Origin: Heterodera schachtii
Taxonomy: Eukaryota > Nematoda > Chromadorea > Rhabditida > Heteroderidae
Reading direction: 5' to 3'
Length of the DNA stretch: 64,000 nt
Assembly (NCBI GenBank): GCA_023374025.1
Contig: SIJG01000124.1
Span: 244,607 to 308,606, forward strand
Both the position numbers and the translations under genes were made by a program. Each line of letters opens with the position of its first letter. Positions within the stretch are counted from its first letter, which is position 1. Below the pieces are notes generated by a model. That model was not told the DNA's origin. It searched no databases and worked only from the letters and a program-made list of their open reading frames with translations. Below are positions 24,501 to 34,931 of the stretch, one piece after another.

Positions 24501-25900
24501 GCAAATATTAAAGTAATTTTCGACTTTAAAAAGTATTGAACTTACAACAATTTTAATAAGCAAGTAAAACTTAATTTTCATAAGTCAATAATTTCGGTGA
24601 AAGGATAAAATATTTTATTCGCTAAAATATTGAAAATTTATACTTTATCTATTATTAAAATTTATAAAAATATCAAAAGAAACTTTATTTACTTCAACAA
24701 AACAGGATGGATTGTTGATTAGCCATCTACGCCAACAAGAATAAAATTGAATAAGATTAATAAAACACACAAATGTAATAAAAATTATTTAGCTTTAAAA
24801 TTCAAATAATATTACATAAAAAAATGAAAATTACTATAATAAAATGAATTTGGTTTATCCAATATAATAAAATAATAAATTTTAATAAAGTTTAAAAAAC
24901 AAAAAACATTAAAAGAAAATTAATTTTATTAGAAATAAATGAAAAGAATACAAAAATATATCAAAAATGTGAAGAACTGCAGAAGTTGAAATTTTTATTT
25001 AAGTGCACAGCGAGATTATAATACTAACTAAATATGGTTCATTATATTAATTAAAATATACCACAAAATTTAATTAATTTTAATACAATTTTACAAAGGT
25101 ATTTTTAAATAATTCGTGTGAAATACAACATAACTCGGCGAAAAAAAATATATTGCAAATGAAAAATAAATACAAAATAATTATTTAATTATTGATTCTA
25201 AATTGTGGATGGGTTATTATAATTTAATAAAATAACGTCTTAATAAACAACAGATTCAAATAAATAGGAAAGTTTTATTAGCCAAAAAAATTGAATATGT
25301 TGTAAAATTCCAGACGAATAGCAACAAAATAAAATATTTAACTTCTTTAAAATGCATTCATAAAATATTTAAAAACAAAATAGTTGAAGAAAGGAATAAA
25401 AAACAAACATTAATGATGATAGTTGAATTTTTTAATTTAAATATCAACAAAGCATATATAAAAAATTAGATTGACCACTTATATGTAATTGTCACAAGCC
25501 TTGACATGAGATGCACAAAATAAATAATATAAAATCTTTATAAGTTATTTTTATTCTTTAAATTAAAATAACTAAAAAAATATGTGAATTAATTATCATT
25601 TTTCATAAAAAAATGTAATTTCCAAGAATCATGAAAATACAAAAATAACAAACTTCTTATATAAAATGGTGATATTAAGAGAAAAAAATTTTAATTTATA
25701 AACATAAACAAATAAATTTTTATTGAATTAACCTTTAAATTTGATATCGAAGAAAGATGATTTTTAGTAAAACAAAAAATTTAAACGAAGTTAAATATAT
25801 AGCTATTAAACGATTTATAAATTGTTTTATTTTTGCCAATATTATCATTTTTATTTGAATACAAAAATATAAAATGAATTCTTTAGTAAAACAAAAAATA
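21554..25900. other. A-rich block, 4.3 kb
   Basis: Strongly A-biased low-complexity sequence. A candidate open patch at 21690-21785 is listed separately. The 25133-25790 part is an old direct copy of 19433-19830. Small GC bumps at 22410, 23868 (GCGACGAATAACGGCGCG) and 24720 have no open frame. No other feature seen. Confidence 0.5.
21690..21785 (-). other. Candidate exon on - strand, 31 codons
   Basis: The - strand is open from a point just after an in-frame TAA and an AG dinucleotide (TGCTGTAAG). It reads GFEIRNATEDDGPAIL, then SRIVDPTLMSTYYVK and stop. Composition is unusually protein-like for this window and the codons are not low complexity. The opening IRNATEDDGPAI is reminiscent of the first strand and helix of GNAT acetyltransferases, but so short a match proves nothing. 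The acceptor lacks a good pyrimidine tract and no clean donor is visible. Confidence 0.2.
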
Positions 25901-26156
25901 ATTAAGAAATCTTATTTTATACAAATCAAAAATAAATAAATATTAAATGTTAAACTAGGTAAAAAGAAACTAATTATTTAAAAAATAAATTAATATGGAC
26001 GAAAGCTTCCGAAAAGTTAAACTCTTCATCATTGCAATAGAAATAAATAAAAAATTAAATCAAGTTTTTAAAAATTTAAGCAGTTAAATTAACTACTATG
26101 AAAAAAAATTATCTTGTTAATATCAATTCTATAAAGAATTTATTGGTAATTATAAA

Positions 26157-26246
26157 TCAAATATGAAGAATAAAATTAAAATGGAATGTCTCAAGGCATT
26201 TAATTCCTATCGGAAAAGGGCCTCGCGATTTATTTGAAAAATGTTT
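26157..26246 (-). other. Candidate exon in palindrome, left-arm copy
   Basis: Mirror of 31904-31993. After the acceptor-like TTGCTTTTTTAG the - strand frame reads KHFSNKSRGPFPIGIK, then CLETFHFNFILHI and stop. The patch is GC-richer than its surroundings (TCGCGAGGCCC) and intact in both arms. Thirty codons, no known family. Confidence 0.2.
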
Positions 26247-26545
26247 CTAAAAAAGCAATTAATGATTCAAAAATATAAATATAATTAATTTATTCTGATG
26301 CTCATCTTCATTTGAAAACCGAAAACCTGCGCTTTAATAATTATTTAAGAAAAACAAATTTATTATTAAACAATTCATGAGTTATTTAAATAAAAACTTG
26401 AAAATATTTATAAAATGATTTTAAAAGTTTAAAGCAATATTATTTAAAATAAAAAAGTATCAAAGAAAAAATGGAAAAATAAAATATTAGTTTAAATAGA
26501 CTGTAAAATTTTATATAGAATTTAAAGAGTTCTACAAATAATTGT

Positions 26546-26579
26546 CTAGCCAGAATGGAAGCAAATGCTATTGCTATAC
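26546..26579 (-). other. Mini-exon candidate in left arm, donor destroyed
   Basis: Mirror of 31573-31606. The acceptor TTTCATGTAG is kept, but the base pair that is the GT donor in the right arm reads AC here (CTAG followed by ACAATT). If the right-arm exon is real, this copy would not splice at that donor. Confidence 0.2.
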
Positions 26580-26926
26580 CTACATGAAATAAAAATTTAA
26601 AATTATAATAACAAATTTATGAAAAAGAAAAATTAGTAATAATAATATTTTAATCCTTGAATAATCAATAGCTTTGTAAACAGAGAAATAAATACCATTA
26701 ATTAGTATAAATTTAAAAGACAAATAAAACGTATAAAAACAGTAAAAAATAAATAGGAATTAAACATATGAAAACGTATTAATTAATACCTAAAGGTAAA
26801 AAAGACAAAGAATAAAAATAATGAATTGAATAAAAAAATATGATTTTTTATCAATTAAGACATTAAAAAATTTAATTAGAAAAACAAAAAATTTTGATAA
26901 TGTGATAATACACCAACTTTTTTTAG

Positions 26927-27057
26927 CTGAAATATATATTATTTTGATAATCTCATGTCTATATGACCAGCTTCATGGCTTCTTGTGCGAGCCGTTTTTT
27001 ATTTCATCATCAATTTGTTATATAATTTTCTTTTTGCTCTTAAAATGTCTTTGCTAA
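26927..27057 (+). other. Candidate hydrophobic exon in left arm
   Basis: A textbook-like acceptor (CCAACTTTTTTTAG, ends 26926) opens a 42-codon frame. It begins EIYIILIISCLYDQLHGF and ends in a hydrophobic run before TAA at 27055-27057. It contains two hydrophobic stretches and five Cys. The mirror copy (31094-31224, - strand) keeps the frame; the one difference I could spot is TCA to TCT, both Ser. No family recognised, and T-rich exons inevitably look membrane-like, so confidence is low. Confidence 0.22.
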
Positions 27058-28202
27058 ATTAATTTTAATTGAATTATATAATATAATGATATTTATCGAT
27101 GCAATAATCAATCATTTAACTACTATTTATTTTGATATAAAACGATACTTAAATTGTTAAATGGATAAAAAAGCACAATTTGTGCCAAAATTTGGCTGGT
27201 TTAACGTATATTTTGAAAAAAAAATTTACAATTTGTTCGGGTCCGGGGTTTACTTTGTAAAAATTTTGGTACCTTCGAATGATCAGAAACTAAACAATTT
27301 AAAGCAGAAATAATAAATATTAATAAGTTTTAGAATAATCCAATTTTGTGTAAAAAATTTTAAATTGTATTTAACTTTCAAATTTGTAAAGAGATTGTAA
27401 TGTTTTCGATATAACATATGCATTTTTTAAAATAAATTGATCTTTTTATTTTAATTTATTTTGACGATCAAATTTAAAAAAATTTATTTTGCAATTTTTA
27501 TAAATTCAAATAAAATATTTAAGTTTCAACAAAAAAATACAACACATAAAAAAGAACAAGAAAATGAATTGCTTCCCATTAAAAATTTATATTCTAAGCA
27601 AAAACGCAATAAATAACTTTTAAATATATAACATAATTAAATCTCAAAAAATCTTAATGTAAATATGAAAAGTTCAAGTGTCAAAATTTAAACACATAAA
27701 ACTGTTATATTGCAAAGATAAAAGAGATACTTTAGTTTTTCTTAATCAGCTTACTCCAACTTTTTTCTTAATGAGCTAATTACATCAAATGATTATAACG
27801 GAGAAAATTTAAATATTTCAATATAAAACCAAGAAACTTTCGAAATAATTTAATTTCATTTATTGCTTGATTACTTATTAGACAGTTTAAGCTGAGCAGA
27901 AAACAAAGTATTAAATTGTGACAAAAAGATAAAACGAAATTTCTTACACAAGAGATTAACATTAAATAAGAAAAAAAAGCCATCAAAATATATGATACAT
28001 AATTATTCTGATGTTAAATCTGGTGCAATTTTTTTATTGAGAAAAAAAAATTAATAAATATTTTAATTGTTTTCTTTTTTTCCTTTTTATTAAAAATAAT
28101 TAAAGGTGGGTTTCATTTATAAATAATTTAAGTTTTCGCTTCATTTTAGAATCTAGTGGAAAAATGAAAAGGATTTAATTAAAATATTAAAGTGAATAGA
28201 GT

Positions 28203-28531
28203 TTAAAAAAATTCAGGGATTGGTTTCCGCAAAAAAATTCTTTCGGATCCTTTCATTACAGACCGAGAGCTATCGATGGGTAAATATTTTGACCATTTTG
28301 GGTTCTGGGCCATAAGATTAATATTTCCAATTTGACATTTTCCAAAAACAAAGATTAACTTGAACTTACACTTCCTATCAGTATGACTTAAAAGGAAAGG
28401 TATTGGGGCCACTAACTATTCAGATATTCTTTACCAATTGGGTCCATTTTTCCAATTTGCATTCGCATTCCTACCAACCAATTTTGACCCTTTCTTCCAA
28501 GCAAATTTATATTAAAGATAATACAACACAT
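28203..28531 (-). other. Two abutting open frames, left-arm copy
   Basis: Mirror of 29624-29952. On the - strand a 39-codon ATG frame (28412-28531, MCCIIFNINLLGRKGQNWL...) is followed without a gap by a 69-codon frame in another phase (28203-28412, opening VAPIPFLLSHTDRK). Both are identical in the two arms. The DNA carries GAGAGCTATCGATGGGTAAA, akin to the recurrent AGCTATCGA motif, which hints at transposon rather than host sequence. Confidence 0.25.
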
Positions 28532-28575
28532 TAAATTTTGAATAATCATCAATTACTCAAATAAACTAAATAAAA

Positions 28576-29579
28576 GATGAATTTAATTATAATATATTAT
28601 CACAAAACGTTTTTGGAATTTTTAGGAGTGTTGAGTAAGTGCCGAACGTTATCGACTTCTGAAATCCCACTGTCATTTCTATGGTGTCATTGCTCTGAAT
28701 AACGCTCTATGGAGAAATAGAATTTTTCTCAGATTTGTTATTATTAGGGATTCTTTTTTTAGGCAAATGCCTAAAATTTCTGCGCACTTAATACGCTTAG
28801 ATAAGCACGAAAAAAGCATTTTCCACTTGGTTTGGGGTGTCTACGATGACTTTTATAATGCCTATTTTTGCCTATTTTGGACTTTTTGTGCTTAATGCCT
28901 ATTTGCCTATTTTTGTGCCTATTTCGCCATTTTTGAGGACTTTTTCAGGATTTCCGGAAAAATAGTTAACAAAAATGCAATAAAAATGAAAAATACACCC
29001 CTAAGAATCACTTGAAATTTTTTCGAAAATATACACCCGTAAGAATTGAAAAATTTTTTCACAAAAATTGATCCTCAAAATTCAATTATTTTTTCATAAT
29101 AAAAATTTTGGTTTAAAAAATTATTTTTATCGAAAACAACTTTAAAACAATTGAAATATGGGCAAAATAAGTTTTTTGATTAATTTTTACGTGTTTTGCT
29201 GCCTAAAAAGCTTTAATAAAAAAATTTTTTTGCCTATTTTAGTGCCTATTTGAGGGTTTTTGTGCCTATTTGGTGCTTATTTTGCGATTTTTTTCTGCCT
29301 TTTTAGGTGCCTATTTCGTGATTTTTTGTGCCTAAAAAAAGAATCCCTAGTTATTATTTTATTTTGTCAGATTTATGTAATGCAATTACTTTATTAATTC
29401 TCTTTATTTTATTTTTAATTTTTCAATTTTTTATATCGCATTTAATTCTGGATCATGTTTTAATGGGACATTTCGTTTGAATTGCTATTAAAATTTCCAA
29501 AGTACTTTTTTATTTGGACATTGTGAATTTTTTTAATAGATAATTGCAGAAAAATGCATTTGCATACTTTATAATATTG
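28576..29579. other. Palindrome spacer, 1.0 kb
   Basis: Unique sequence between the arms. It holds a complete hAT MITE (28745-29349) plus about 170 and 230 bp of flank. The left flank includes GTGCCGAACGTTATCGACTTC and GGTGTCATTGCTCTGAAT, GC-richer than usual and absent from the arms. A unique spacer argues against the simplest read-through sequencing artefact, which would leave no loop. Confidence 0.85.
28745..29349. mobile_element. hAT-type MITE (TIR TAGGGATTCTTTTTTTAGGC), 605 bp
   Basis: Perfect 20-bp TIRs with the perfect 8-bp TSD GTTATTAT (28737-28744 and 29350-29357). Many TGCCTATTTT motifs lie near both ends. The interior shares TTGGTTTGGGGTGTCTACG and AATACACCCCTAAG with the 20762 element and the deleted copy at 53250. 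No transposase frame. Its position near the axis of the 2.7-kb palindrome may be coincidental or mechanistic. Confidence 0.96.
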
Positions 29580-29623
29580 ATTTATTTAGTTTATTTGAGT
29601 AATTGATGATTATTCAAAATTTA

Positions 29624-29952
29624 ATGTGTTGTATTATCTTTAATATAAATTTGCTTGGAAGAAAGGGTCAAAATTGGTTGGTAGGAATGCGAATGCAAAT
29701 TGGAAAAATGGACCCAATTGGTAAAGAATATCTGAATAGTTAGTGGCCCCAATACCTTTCCTTTTAAGTCATACTGATAGGAAGTGTAAGTTCAAGTTAA
29801 TCTTTGTTTTTGGAAAATGTCAAATTGGAAATATTAATCTTATGGCCCAGAACCCAAAATGGTCAAAATATTTACCCATCGATAGCTCTCGGTCTGTAAT
29901 GAAAGGATCCGAAAGAATTTTTTTGCGGAAACCAATCCCTGAATTTTTTTAA
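29624..29952 (+). other. Two abutting open frames, right-arm copy
   Basis: The first frame runs 29624-29743 from an ATG, 39 codons, with GRKGQNWLVGMRMQIGKMD in its middle. The second runs 29743-29952, with no ATG at its 5' end, opening VAPIPFLLSHTDRK and containing NLMAQNPKWSKYLPID. A single frameshift would join them to about 108 residues. Identical to the left-arm copy. No family recognised; TCGATAGCTCTCGG inside matches the recurrent MITE-associated motif. Confidence 0.25.
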
Positions 29953-31093
29953 ACTCTATTCACTTTAATATTTTAATTAAATCCTTTTCATTTTTCCACT
30001 AGATTCTAAAATGAAGCGAAAACTTAAATTATTTATAAATGAAACCCACCTTTAATTATTTTTAATAAAAAGGAAAAAAAGAAAACAATTAAAATATTTA
30101 TTAATTTTTTTTCTCAATAAAAAAATTGCACCAGATTTAACATCAGAATAATTATGTATCATATATTTTGATGGCTTTTTTTTCTTATTTAATGTTAATC
30201 TCTTGTGTAAGAAATTTCGTTTTATCTTTTTGTCACAATTTAATACTTTGTTTTCTGCTCAGCTTAAACTGTCTAATAAGTAATCAAGCAATAAATGAAA
30301 TTAAATTATTTCGAAAGTTTTTGGTTTTATATTGAAATATTTAAATTTTCTCCGTTATAATCATTTGATGTAATTAGCTCATTAAGAAAAAAGTTGGAGT
30401 AAGCTGATTAAGAAAAACTAAAGTATCTCTTTTATCTTTGCAATATAACAGTTTTATGTGTTTAAATTTTGACACTTGAACTTTTCATATTTACATCAAG
30501 ATTTTTTGAGATTTAATTATGTTATATATTTAAAAGTTATTTATTGCGTTTTTGCTTAGAATATAAATTTTAATGGGAAGCAATGCATTTTCTTGTTCTT
30601 TTTTATGTGTTGTATTTTTTGTTGAAACTTAAATATTTTATTTGAATTTATAAAAATTGCAAAATAAATTTTTTTAAATTTGATCGTCAAAATAAATTAA
30701 AATAAAAAGATCAATTTATTTTAAAAAATGCATATGTTATATCGAAAACATTACAATCTCTTTACAAATTTGAAAGTTAAATACAATTTAAAATTTTTTA
30801 CACAAAATTGGATTATTCTAAAACTTATTAATATTTATTATTTCTGCTTTAAATTGTTTAGTTTCTGATTATTCGAAGGTACCAAAATTTTTACAAAGTA
30901 AACCCCGGACCCGAACAAATTGTAAATTTTTTTTTCAAAATATACGTTAAACCAGCCAAATTTTGGCACAAATTGTGCTTTTTTATCCATTTAACAATTT
31001 AAGTATCGTTTTATATCAAAATAAATAGTAGTTAAATGATTGATTATTGCATCGATAAATATCATTATATTATATAATTCAATTATAATTAAT

Positions 31094-31224
31094 TTAGCAA
31101 AGACATTTTAAGAGCAAAAAGAAAATTATATAACAAATTGAAGATGAAATAAAAAACGGCTCGCACAAGAAGCCATGAAGCTGGTCATATAGACATGAGA
31201 TTATCAAAATAATATATATTTCAG
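31094..31224 (-). other. Candidate hydrophobic exon in right arm
   Basis: Mirror of 26927-27057, frame intact, with one synonymous Ser difference by eye. Acceptor CTTTTTTTAG preserved. Confidence 0.2.
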
Positions 31225-31572
31225 CTAAAAAAAGTTGGTGTATTATCACATTATCAAAATTTTTTGTTTTTCTAATTAAATTTTTTAATGTCTTAATTGA
31301 TAAAAAATCATATTTGTTTATTCAATTCATTATTTTTATTCTTTGTCTTTTTTACCTTTAGGTATTAATTAATACGTTTTCATATGTTTAATTCCTATTT
31401 ATTTTTTACTGTTTTTATACGTTTTATTTGTCTTTTAAATTTTATACTAATCGATGGTATTTATTCCTCTGTTTACAAAGCTATTGATTATTCTAAGATT
31501 AAAATATTATTATTATAAATTTTTCTTTTTCATTAATTTGTTATTATAATTTTAAATTTTTATTTCATGTAG

Positions 31573-31606
31573 GTATAGCAATAGCATTTGCTTCCATTCT
31601 GGCTAG
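31573..31606 (+). other. Candidate 34-nt mini-exon with both splice sites
   Basis: Acceptor TTTTTATTTCATGTAG ends at 31572 and donor CTAG/GTAATT begins at 31607, both close to consensus. One of the three phases is open and reads IAIAFASILA. The patch is clearly GC-richer than its surroundings. The left-arm twin keeps the sequence but has lost the donor GT. It is too short for any family assignment. Confidence 0.28.
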
Positions 31607-31903
31607 GTAATTATTTGTAGAATTCTTTAAATTCTATATAAAATTTTACAGTCTATTTAAACTAATATTTTATTTTTCCATTTTTTCTTTGATAATTTTT
31701 ATTTTAAATAATATTGCTTTAAACTTTTAAAATCATTTTATAAATATTTTCAACTTTTTATTTAAATAACTCATGAATTGTTTAATAATATATTGTTTTT
31801 TCTTAAATAATTATTAAAGCGCAGGTTTTCGGTTTTCAAATGAAGATGAGCATCAGAATAAATTAATCATATTTATATTTTTGAATCATTAATTGCTTTT
31901 TAG

Positions 31904-31993
31904 AAACATTTTTCAAATAAATCGCGAGGCCCTTTTCCGATAGGAATTAAATGCCTTGAGACATTCCATTTTAATTTTATTCTTCATATTTGA
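31904..31993 (+). other. Candidate exon in palindrome, right-arm copy
   Basis: Follows acceptor ATTGCTTTTTAG. Thirty codons ending in TGA, including SRGPFPIGIKCLETF. Lies 297 bp downstream of the mini-exon on the same strand, so the two could belong to one transcript. Twin at 26157-26246. Confidence 0.22.
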
Positions 31994-32251
31994 TTTATAA
32001 TTACCAATAAATTCTTTATAGAATTGATATTAACAAGATAATTTTTTTTCATAGTAGTTAATTTAACTGCTTAAATTTTTAAAAACTTGATTTAATTTTT
32101 TATTTATTTCTATTGCAATGATGAAGAGTTTAACTTTTCGGAAGCTTTCGTCCATATTAATTTATTTTTTAAATAATTAGTTTCTTTTTACCTAGTTTAA
32201 CATTTAATATTTATTTATTTTTGATTTGTATAAAATAAAATTTCTTAATTT

Positions 32252-33957
32252 TATATTGTTTAGTTAATTCACACTTATCAAATAATTGCAGATTTTTTTT
32301 TATAAAATTAAATTATCAAATATTGAAGGATTTTTTGAAATTATTTTATCTTTATTTATAAAATTTTTATTTTCAGTTAAAAATAATGTGTTTTTGATTA
32401 ATTTCTAAATTACATTTGGTTTTTGTTCATTTTTTCTTTAATTTGTTATAGAAATACCAAATAAAAAAATGGCGATGTAACGTAACCACATCGTGATGGT
32501 GATCAGTTAATGCTTAATATTTTAATATTTTGCATTAAATAATTTATAAAATTTCATTAAATAAAAAAATTATGTTAAATTGTAATTTTTTGATTTCTTT
32601 ATTTTTCTTTAAATATATTTTGTTAATTTTTTATGATTTTTCTTAAATGATTTTTATTTTTTTTGTTAATCATATGATTATTTTTTCTTACATTCTCTTA
32701 TTGTAAATTCATTTTTATTATAATTATTTTTCTTTGATTTATTTTTTTAATTATATGTTTGTCATTCTTTTCATTATATATATATATTTTTTAATTTCGA
32801 AAAGTGTATTCAGAATGTGAAAACCAGATTATTTTTGATTAGGTATATATATAAAAAAATAATCATTTGACAATTATTTTTAAGGGTTTATTGAATATGT
32901 ACATATTCAATTAATTGATTAAATTTTCATCACTGTTTTCCCGTCTAATTATTGTTTTTTATTTTATTAATTGATGCAATCATTTAATAAATTTTTCTAA
33001 TTAGTTTCACAAATTAAAAAATATTTTTTCTTTTTAAACCTTTGTTGTATTTGTATAGGTTTATTTATTGAAACGGTTTCTTGCCCCAGATTCCTATTTT
33101 TTCTCAAAAGATTGTCGATTCTTTTTTGCATCTAGTTTTTGAACTTAATTTAGTTTTATGTTCATTTTATTTTTGATTTTTAAATTGACGTTCTATTAAT
33201 TATTAATTGCGTAAATTAAATGATTTTTCAATTGTTATTAATTACTTTCTTCTTGATTTCATAAAAAAATTATATTACAGAATTATTTATATTTTTAAAT
33301 TATTGGATGATATTAAAATAATAATACTTTTTAATTTGTTGGAGAGCTAACTGATTAAAAAAATAAATGATTTATTTTATTAACAGTAGTTTAGACAGTT
33401 TATACTTGTAAGATAATTAATTGTTTTGCAATTTTTTTTCCTTATTTTCTTATTAATTTGTTAATTGAGTTTACTTTTTATTTTTCTATAATTGAAGTAA
33501 ATACCGTAAATTTTATTTTGGGTAAATTTAAATGATTTCTTCATCTTTTACATTCTTCGCAAACTCATTTGTTAGATGGTTGCTTCTTTCATAAAAAACT
33601 TTGTTTTGCTTATTTTCTCAAGTATTATTGTCAATCAATCATTCTTTACATCATCGATGTATTTAAAAGTTGACAACTTAATATGGAGAAATTAATCTTT
33701 TTAAATTAAAATTTAAAAATTCTATACTCATAATTTATTTTTTGTTATAAACAATATTCTTAAATTCAAATGAAATTTTATAGTCATGATTATTATTTTA
33801 GTATTATCATAAATACATTTTGCTAAATTTTTTTTTTATTTTTATTTTATAATTTATTTTAATTTAATACTAATAATTTTTCTAATTTTGTCAAGTATTA
33901 TCGATCTTTCCAAAATTATCCACCATAATGCAAGCCAAACATAACTTTGTTTGAATA
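32252..33957. other. T-rich block with decayed inverted copy of the 27.7-kb sequence
   Basis: T-biased. GTTGGAGAGCTAACTGATT near 33338 aligns with the reverse complement of the CAGCTTACTCCAAC stretch at about 27747, and thus with 63569. A small hairpin-bearing patch at 32470-32510 (GATGTAACGTAACCACATC) has no open frame. No gene seen. Confidence 0.45.
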
Positions 33958-34330
33958 CCTGAGTTTCATTTTCAAATTTCATCAAAATGTTGTATTTAAA
34001 AAAATATACATTACTTCGTTTGTTTTATTGACATTTTTAATAAAGCTTTATGAATATTTTGTAAATTTTTGATAAAAATATTTTTGTAAATTAATAATCT
34101 TGCTCAGGATTAGATGTAATTTTTTTGACCAAACAAAATTAAATTTCTTTTAAAGAAATAATTTATTTATATATATTATAAATTTTTGATATTTCAAGAA
34201 GATAAACATTTATTAATTGCTTTTAATTTTAATATAGTATTATATCTCATTAACATTTAATTTTTGATTATAATATATTCATGACAAAATTTGGAACTGG
34301 ATATGAATCATTTGGACATAAATTAAAAAC
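33958..34330 (+). repeat. Single dispersed copy of the 624-bp array unit
   Basis: GAGTTTCATTTTCAAATTTC, TTTATTGACATTTTTAATAA, ATTTCAAGAAGATAAACATT and GGAACTGGATATGAATCAT occur in the same order as in the 46.4-48.4 kb array. Some extra sequence lies at about 34095-34180 (CTTGCTCAGGATTAGATG). This looks like the unexpanded form of the unit. Confidence 0.85.
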
Positions 34331-34559
34331 TCAAAATAAATATATTTGAATACAAAATTATAAAAATTATTCGTATCAAATGACAGGATGAATCAAAATA
34401 CTATTCATCACAAAAAACATGATTAGAAATTTACAATTAACGAGCTAAAGTTTCGCTATTTAATTTTAATCAGGAAACGGGTGACGAGAAATATTAAATC
34501 AACCCACATATATTGTTTAATTACTGTTTGACCTTTTTTCTTTTTTTTTCTTTACACAT

Positions 34560-34931
34560 CACTTTTTTTTGCGATGGTTTTTCCAAAAACTTTTGGAGAA
34601 AATGAGGTCCGGCGGTGCCGATAGACGCCGCCGGAAAAATTTTTTGCATTTTTTAATGCGATTTGTAAGAATTCTGTCCAAAAAATGAACAATTTTGCGA
34701 TTTTGAGTCATTTTTAGCAGATTTTCTTCAAGTAATAGTGGATTTTTTGAAAAATTTTGCGAATTTTTTTAGAAAATTTGCGTAAGGTTAATGATAGATT
34801 TTTGAACTTTGCTAAGACGGAATTGGCTAGGCGAGTTCACCCCTTACCGCAATAGGCGCCGCGAAATTATTAAAAATTCAATAATATTTCCCGAGTCGGT
34901 AACCGAGAACCGAGTCTCTCGCACATCCCTA
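34560..34931. mobile_element. Left-truncated hAT-like MITE with one cassette
   Basis: The right end reads CGAGTCTCTCGCACATCCCTA (quoted here as CTCTCGCACATCCCTA), which as a left terminus would start TAGGGATGTGCGAGAG, a valid hAT end. The interior contains one good GC-rich hairpin cassette (34609-34634) and one degenerate (AATAGGCGCCGCG near 34851), plus TTTTGCGATTTTGAGTCA as in the 37-kb and 13-kb elements. No left terminus or TSD (expected TAAAATAT) found. Confidence 0.75.
34609..34634. repeat. GC-rich hairpin cassette in the 34.6-kb element
   Basis: Core GGCGGTGCCGATAGACGCC with TCC and GCCGG flanks; one base differs from the common core. Followed by the shared AT-rich spacer. Confidence 0.88.

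Larger units (their letters stand above)
25901..28575 (+). repeat. Large palindrome, left arm
   Basis: Reverse complement of 29580-32251. Paired coordinates sum to about 58150-58156, so the axis lies near 29077. Inner parts (27.2-28.57 kb) are almost identical, while outer parts carry more small indels. Similarity stops near 25901 and 28575. Arm-specific changes exist, for example GATCAG here against GATTATTC in the partner near 27282. The arms contain several short open stretches described separately. Confidence 0.95.
29580..32251 (-). repeat. Large palindrome, right arm
   Basis: Reverse complement of 25901-28575 (see left arm). Ends at about 32251, where AAATTTCTTAATTTTATATTG departs from the partner. 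T-rich on the + strand in its outer half, mirroring the A-rich outer left arm. Confidence 0.95.

Noticed and set aside
25901..32251. Palindrome as a simple missed-adapter sequencing artefact
   Set aside because: Such reads have no unique loop and perfectly matching arms. Here there is a 1-kb unique spacer with a TSD-bounded MITE and real arm differences. Other assembly errors remain possible.
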